Assembly: GCA_020343715.1 (NCBI GenBank)
Contig: CP070808.1
Span: forward strand, 2,221,354 to 2,227,784
Direction: 5' to 3'
Length of the DNA stretch: 6,431 nucleotides
Source: Thermoplasmata archaeon
GTDB lineage: Archaea; Thermoplasmatota; DTKX01; GCA-020343715
The notes below the pieces were generated by a model. It was given only the letters and a program-made list of their open reading frames with translations, did no database searches and was not told the DNA's origin. Below are positions 1-3,068 of this stretch, in pieces (position 1 is the stretch's first letter; every line of letters begins with the position of its first letter). The position numbers were made by a program, and so were the translations under genes.

Positions 1-2
1 TG

Positions 3-51
3 GAGTACGCTCGAGCGAGCCAGCTCCCTCGCCGATCCGCAGAGCGTACTT
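3..51. repeat. Long-stem inverted repeat with nested hairpin
   Basis: Positions 4-12 (AGTACGCTC) and 42-50 (GAGCGTACT) are perfect 9-base reverse complements, extended by a G-U pair at 3/51. Inside the 29-base loop, 15-19 (GCGAG) pairs with 28-32 (CTCGC). It may be part of a structured RNA or the 3' end of an upstream transcript. I do not recognise an RNA family, and chance is possible in GC-rich DNA. Confidence 0.4.
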
Positions 52-70
52 GACAAGTCCAGTTGTCGAG
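49..70. repeat. 8-bp stem hairpin overlapping the preceding one
   Basis: Positions 49-56 (CTTGACAA) pair with 63-70 (TTGTCGAG) with one G-U pair and a 6-base loop at 57-62. Its left arm uses bases 49-51, which also belong to the right arm of the 3-51 stem, so the two cannot both form completely. The function is unknown. Confidence 0.4.
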
Positions 71-111
71 TATGGGAGAATGTGCCATCGAGGGCGATAC
101 GACCCGAGAGG

Positions 112-147
112 AACAGGGTGTCCCGTTAGTTCCCGGCATGACGGGAA
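112..147. repeat. Two adjacent short hairpins upstream of the PKD gene promoter
   Basis: Bases 112-114 plus 116-118 pair with 122-124 plus 125-127, with A115 bulged and a 3-base loop. Immediately after, 130-135 (TTCCCG) pairs perfectly with 142-147 (CGGGAA) around a 6-base loop. The second hairpin lies 22 bp before the BRE-like element. It could mark the end of an upstream transcript, but no T-run follows, so an intrinsic terminator is not supported. Confidence 0.35.
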
Positions 148-169
148 GGTACCAATTTCAGAACCCAAA

Positions 170-185
170 CCGAAGAGGTTTTATC
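170..185 (+). promoter_or_regulatory. Archaeal BRE/TATA promoter of the PKD gene
   Basis: CCGAAGA at 170-176 matches a purine-rich BRE and is followed directly by an AT-rich TATA-like box at about 178-185 (GTTTTATC) in otherwise GC-rich DNA. Archaeal spacing from the TATA centre predicts transcription starting near 205-208. That leaves a leader of about 18 nt containing the RBS. Confidence 0.65.
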
Positions 186-211
186 GACGCCCCCACATGC
201 GCCAAGAGATC

Positions 212-217
212 GAGGTG
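212..217 (+). promoter_or_regulatory. Ribosome-binding site deciding the GTG start
   Basis: GAGGTG lies 6 nt before the GTG at 224 and is complementary to the archaeal 16S 3' end. The same hexamer and spacing recur before the second large gene, which supports this GTG rather than a downstream ATG. Confidence 0.75.
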
Positions 218-223
218 TAGATC

Positions 224-313
224 GTGAGGAGAAGGAGTGCTATCGTTCAATGGGCCATGATGATGCTGTTGGCTTGCGTGCTCATCGTCTCGATGCCCCT
301 CACCGCCACCGCC
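224..313 (+). other. Signal peptide of the PKD protein
   Basis: Residues 1-30 show a basic n-region (RRR), a hydrophobic core rich in M, L, A and V, and a small-residue cleavage context (T-A-T-A before G31). No twin-arginine motif with its usual context and no lipobox cysteine at the cut site is seen, so Sec export with signal peptidase I cleavage is expected. Confidence 0.85.
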
Positions 314-2854
314 GGGTCCGACGATGCCCCCTCGCCGCCCATGGACGAGGTCATGGACACCACCCCACCGACCGCAGTGGCAGGTGACGACATCCTCGTG
401 CTGCCGGAGGAAGGAGTCTACCTGAACGGCAGCCTCTCCACAGACGACGTGGGCATCGTCAAGTACGAATGGTTCATAGTGTGCAACCACGGCCACGCCT
501 CCACGTGGAACGGGTCGGTGGTGGGTGTCGCCTTCCACCACCTGGGTGTGTACAACTGTACCCTGACGGTATGGGATGCTGCCGGCAACTTCGACAAGGA
601 CCACTTGATAGCCACGGTGGCCGACCTCGAACCCCCTGTCGCCGTCATAGGGGAGGACCAGGTCATCGACCAGCACACCACCCTCGACCTCAACGGGTCG
701 GCCTCCACCGACAACTGGCTCATCGTATCCTGGAACTGGACCATCACGTCCCCGGACGACGGGACCACCCACTACGACACCAAGAAGATCACCCACACCT
801 TCGACGAGGCGGGTGTGCACACCGTCACCCTCAGGGTCACCGACCCGGTGGACCAACGGAACGAGACGACCATCAACGTGACCGTCCTGGACATCACCGA
901 CCCCCGGGCCAGCCTCGGCGTCGACGCGACGGTGGACCAGGGGCAGACCATCCACCTCGACGGGACCTCCTCCTGGGACAACGTGGGAGTCGTCAACTGG
1001 ACCTGGACCGTCGAGGGCCATGGCTTCAACGAGACCCACTACGGGCCCGAGGCCAACCACACCTTCCGGCACGCGGGTGTGTTCAACGTCACCCTCAACG
1101 TGACGGACGCCGCGGCCAACTGGGACACCAGCAATTTCACGGTGACGGTGAGGGACACCGAGGCCCCGGTGGCCGACGCGGGGGATGACGTGACCGTCGA
1201 CGAGGGGACGTCGGTGGTCCTGGACGCCAACGCCTCCACGGACAACGTCGGCATCGACTCGTACATCTGGTCATTCGTCTACGATGGACGGGAGCGATGG
1301 CTACCGTCCCCCACCCCGACCAGCACGTTCACGTTCCACAGACCGGGCATCTACACCATCACCCTCGAAGTGATCGACGCCATGGGCAACGTGGGCGCAG
1401 ACCAGCTGACCATCACCGTCCTGGACATCACGCCTCCCGTCGCCGACGCGGGAGAGGACATGATGGTGGACCAGCACACCACCGTCAGCTTCTCAGCCCC
1501 CGGGTCCTCGGACAACGTGGCCATCGTCGATGTCAGATGGACCTTCGAGTACGATGGGGAGGAAAGGGTCCTCAACGGAACCGGAGCCGAGTTCACCTTC
1601 GACCTGCCAGGGGTGTACAACGTTACCATGATGGTCTCGGACGCCGCGGGCAACACCGCCTCCGACGACTTCGTGATAACGGTGGAGGACACCACGGTCC
1701 CGGTGGCCGTCGCCGGGGAGGACGTCCTGGTGAAGGTCGGCACTGCCGTGAGGTTCGATGGTTCGTCATCGTCGGACAACGTGGCTATCGTGGGATTCTC
1801 ATGGACGTTCGATGACGACGGCGAGACCCGTACGCATTCCGGGCCGGTCCTCGTCGTCACCTACCTGGTCCCGGGAGAGTACGACGTGACCCTCACGGTG
1901 ACGGACGCTGCGGGCAACACGGGCAACGACACCCTGCGCGTCACTGTGGTGGACGACCAGGTCCCGGTGGCGGTGGCCGGTGACGACATCACCGTCGACC
2001 AGGGCCAGAGGGTGGACCTGGACGGGAGCGGGAGCGTGGACAACGTGGGCGTCGAGGGGTTCACATGGACCTTCACCTACGATGGGGAGGAGATCTCCCT
2101 CCTCTCCGCCACGGTGGCCTTCACCTTCCACATCCCAGGAAGTTACGCCGTCACCCTTTCCGTCCAGGACGGTGTGGGCAACGTGGCCACCGACGGTCTC
2201 ACCATCACCGTCCGGGACACCGAGGCGCCCGTGGCCGACGCGGGCGAGGACGCCCGGGTGGACCAGCACACCACCGTCGCCCTCGATGGCACGGCCTCCT
2301 TCGACAACGTGGCCATCACGGGATGGACCTGGACCCTCGCCCATGACGGGACGGACCATGTCCTTCACGGGAGTTCGACCACCTTCACCTTCGACGTCGC
2401 GGGCACCTACGAGGTGACCCTGGAGGTCAGGGACGAGGAGGGGAACCTAGCATCGGACAGCGTCATGGTCACCGTCAACGACATCACCCCGCCCCAGGCC
2501 GTGTCGAACATGGACACCTCCGTGCTGATGGACGAGGAGGTCACGTTGGACGGTTCCGGCTCCACGGACAACGTTGGCGTGGTCAAATGGACCTGGACCC
2601 TCGGAACCCCAGACGGCCCGCTCATGGGGACTGGGGAGACGGTGAACTGGACCTTCCAAGAGCCAGGTGAGTTCCAGGTCCATCTCACGGTGATCGACGG
2701 GGCCGGTAACGAGGCCTCCGTCCAGGGAACCATAGTTGTCGAGGACACCTCGCACGATCACAGGACCCCGATTTGGGTCTACTTGGTACCGATCGTCCTG
2801 ATAGCCATGATGATCGTCGTGGTCGTGACCAACCTCATGAGGAAAGGGACCTAG
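224..2854 (+). CDS. Membrane-anchored surface protein with nine tandem PKD domains
   Basis: This is an 876-residue extracellular protein built almost wholly of Ig-like PKD domains, a fold used as stalks and adhesive modules in archaeal surface proteins. Residues 1-30 form a signal peptide: basic MRRR, a hydrophobic stretch at 11-26, and a likely cut at ATA|G. Nine repeats of 88-91 residues start at 45, 136, 225, 313, 403, 491, 579, 667 and 755. Each has a PVADAG-like opening, an STDNV motif followed by a W-T-W/F strand, a PGxYxVTL strand, a D-AAGN turn and a TVxDT end. Residues 850-869 are a transmembrane helix followed by basic NLMRKGT, giving type I topology. There are eighteen N-x-S/T sequons, 13 of them in repeats 1-3. 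The mature chain has only two cysteines (87 and 112), both in repeat 1. The GTG start is set by an RBS and promoter. No catalytic domain is visible. Structural or adhesive function is inferred; the fold call is strong. Confidence 0.93.
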   Translation: MRRRSAIVQWAMMMLLACVLIVSMPLTATAGSDDAPSPPMDEVMDTTPPTAVAGDDILVLPEEGVYLNGSLSTDDVGIVKYEWFIVCNHGHASTWNGSVVGVAFHHLGVYNCTLTVWDAAGNFDKDHLIATVADLEPPVAVIGEDQVIDQHTTLDLNGSASTDNWLIVSWNWTITSPDDGTTHYDTKKITHTFDEAGVHTVTLRVTDPVDQRNETTINVTVLDITDPRASLGVDATVDQGQTIHLDGTSSWDNVGVVNWTWTVEGHGFNETHYGPEANHTFRHAGVFNVTLNVTDAAANWDTSNFTVTVRDTEAPVADAGDDVTVDEGTSVVLDANASTDNVGIDSYIWSFVYDGRERWLPSPTPTSTFTFHRPGIYTITLEVIDAMGNVGADQLTITVLDITPPVADAGEDMMVDQHTTVSFSAPGSSDNVAIVDVRWTFEYDGEERVLNGTGAEFTFDLPGVYNVTMMVSDAAGNTASDDFVITVEDTTVPVAVAGEDVLVKVGTAVRFDGSSSSDNVAIVGFSWTFDDDGETRTHSGPVLVVTYLVPGEYDVTLTVTDAAGNTGNDTLRVTVVDDQVPVAVAGDDITVDQGQRVDLDGSGSVDNVGVEGFTWTFTYDGEEISLLSATVAFTFHIPGSYAVTLSVQDGVGNVATDGLTITVRDTEAPVADAGEDARVDQHTTVALDGTASFDNVAITGWTWTLAHDGTDHVLHGSSTTFTFDVAGTYEVTLEVRDEEGNLASDSVMVTVNDITPPQAVSNMDTSVLMDEEVTLDGSGSTDNVGVVKWTWTLGTPDGPLMGTGETVNWTFQEPGEFQVHLTVIDGAGNEASVQGTIVVEDTSHDHRTPIWVYLVPIVLIAMMIVVVVTNLMRKGT
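356..2749 (+). repeat. Nine-unit PKD domain array
   Basis: Nine in-frame units of about 264-273 bp. Linker wording groups them: the entry into repeats 4 and 8 is VRDTEAPVADAG in both, the entry into 5 and 9 is an xDITPP form, and VDQHTT occurs in 2, 5 and 8. This suggests the array grew partly by duplication of multi-domain segments, not only single units. Confidence 0.9.
2771..2830 (+). other. C-terminal transmembrane anchor of the PKD protein
   Basis: Residues 850-869 are uninterrupted hydrophobic I/V/L/M/A/Y/W, preceded by a charged HDHRTP linker and followed by N-L-M-R-K-G-T at the C-terminus. The positive tail places the C-terminus inside and the PKD array outside. Confidence 0.9.
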
Positions 2855-2857
2855 ACC

Positions 2858-2878
2858 TTCGAGGGAGGATCCCCCGAA
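2858..2878. repeat. Hairpin just downstream of the PKD gene stop
   Basis: Positions 2858-2866 (TTCGAGGGA) and 2870-2878 (TCCCCCGAA) are reverse complements with one mismatch around a GGA loop, starting 4 nt after the stop codon. The 3' side runs into A residues, not Ts, so it is not a classical intrinsic terminator. It may protect or mark the mRNA 3' end. Confidence 0.4.
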
Positions 2879-2903
2879 AAAGCCCGTCACCCTGAATCCA
2901 TAG

Positions 2904-2912
2904 GCTTAATAG
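2904..2912 (+). promoter_or_regulatory. Probable TATA box of the propeller gene
   Basis: GCTTAATAG is the only clear TATA-like AT-rich patch in the 127-bp gap. About 25 bp downstream gives transcription starting near 2933. That lies beyond the ATG at 2925 but before the RBS at 2970, so it favours the 2982 start and a separate transcription unit from the PKD gene. No strong purine-rich BRE directly precedes it. Confidence 0.45.
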
Positions 2913-2969
2913 GACGTCCCCCCAATGAAGGGTGGGTCATCGTTTCACCGGAGGGTGGTGGCCAGAGAT

Positions 2970-2975
2970 GAGGTG
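2970..2975 (+). promoter_or_regulatory. Ribosome-binding site fixing the start at 2982
   Basis: GAGGTG is followed by a 6-nt spacer and ATG at 2982, the same hexamer and spacing as the upstream gene. The in-frame ATG at 2925 follows a C-run without any Shine-Dalgarno match. Confidence 0.75.
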
Positions 2976-2981
2976 GGATAC

Positions 2982-3068
2982 ATGAGGTTGAGGATATTCG
3001 CAGTCCTCGTTTTCGGCTTGTTCATGGGCGTGGCCATGTGCGGTCTGATGGGATCGACCGTCGGCGCG
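2982..3068 (+). other. Signal peptide of the propeller protein
   Basis: Residues 1-29 have two arginines, a hydrophobic segment at about 5-24 and a V-G-A cut site before G30. C20 sits inside the core in V-A-M-C-G, which lacks the small residue needed just before a lipobox cysteine, so lipidation is not supported. Confidence 0.8.

Noticed and set aside
2..219. Open plus-strand frame reaching the left edge, possibly the tail of an upstream gene
   Set aside because: The frame is open to a TAG at 217-219, but codon use lacks the strong G/C third positions of the real genes, and it would run through the promoter and RBS of the PKD gene.
158..1072. Long open frame on the minus strand opposite the PKD gene
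   Set aside because: The translation is a low-complexity mirror of the PKD repeats (V, G, D, R and H rich) with no domain pattern. GC-rich third positions keep antisense frames open.
3021..3053. Possible lipobox at C20 of the propeller protein
   Set aside because: The residues before the cysteine are V-A-M, without the Gly/Ala/Ser normally required at -1, and a better VGA|G signal peptidase site follows.
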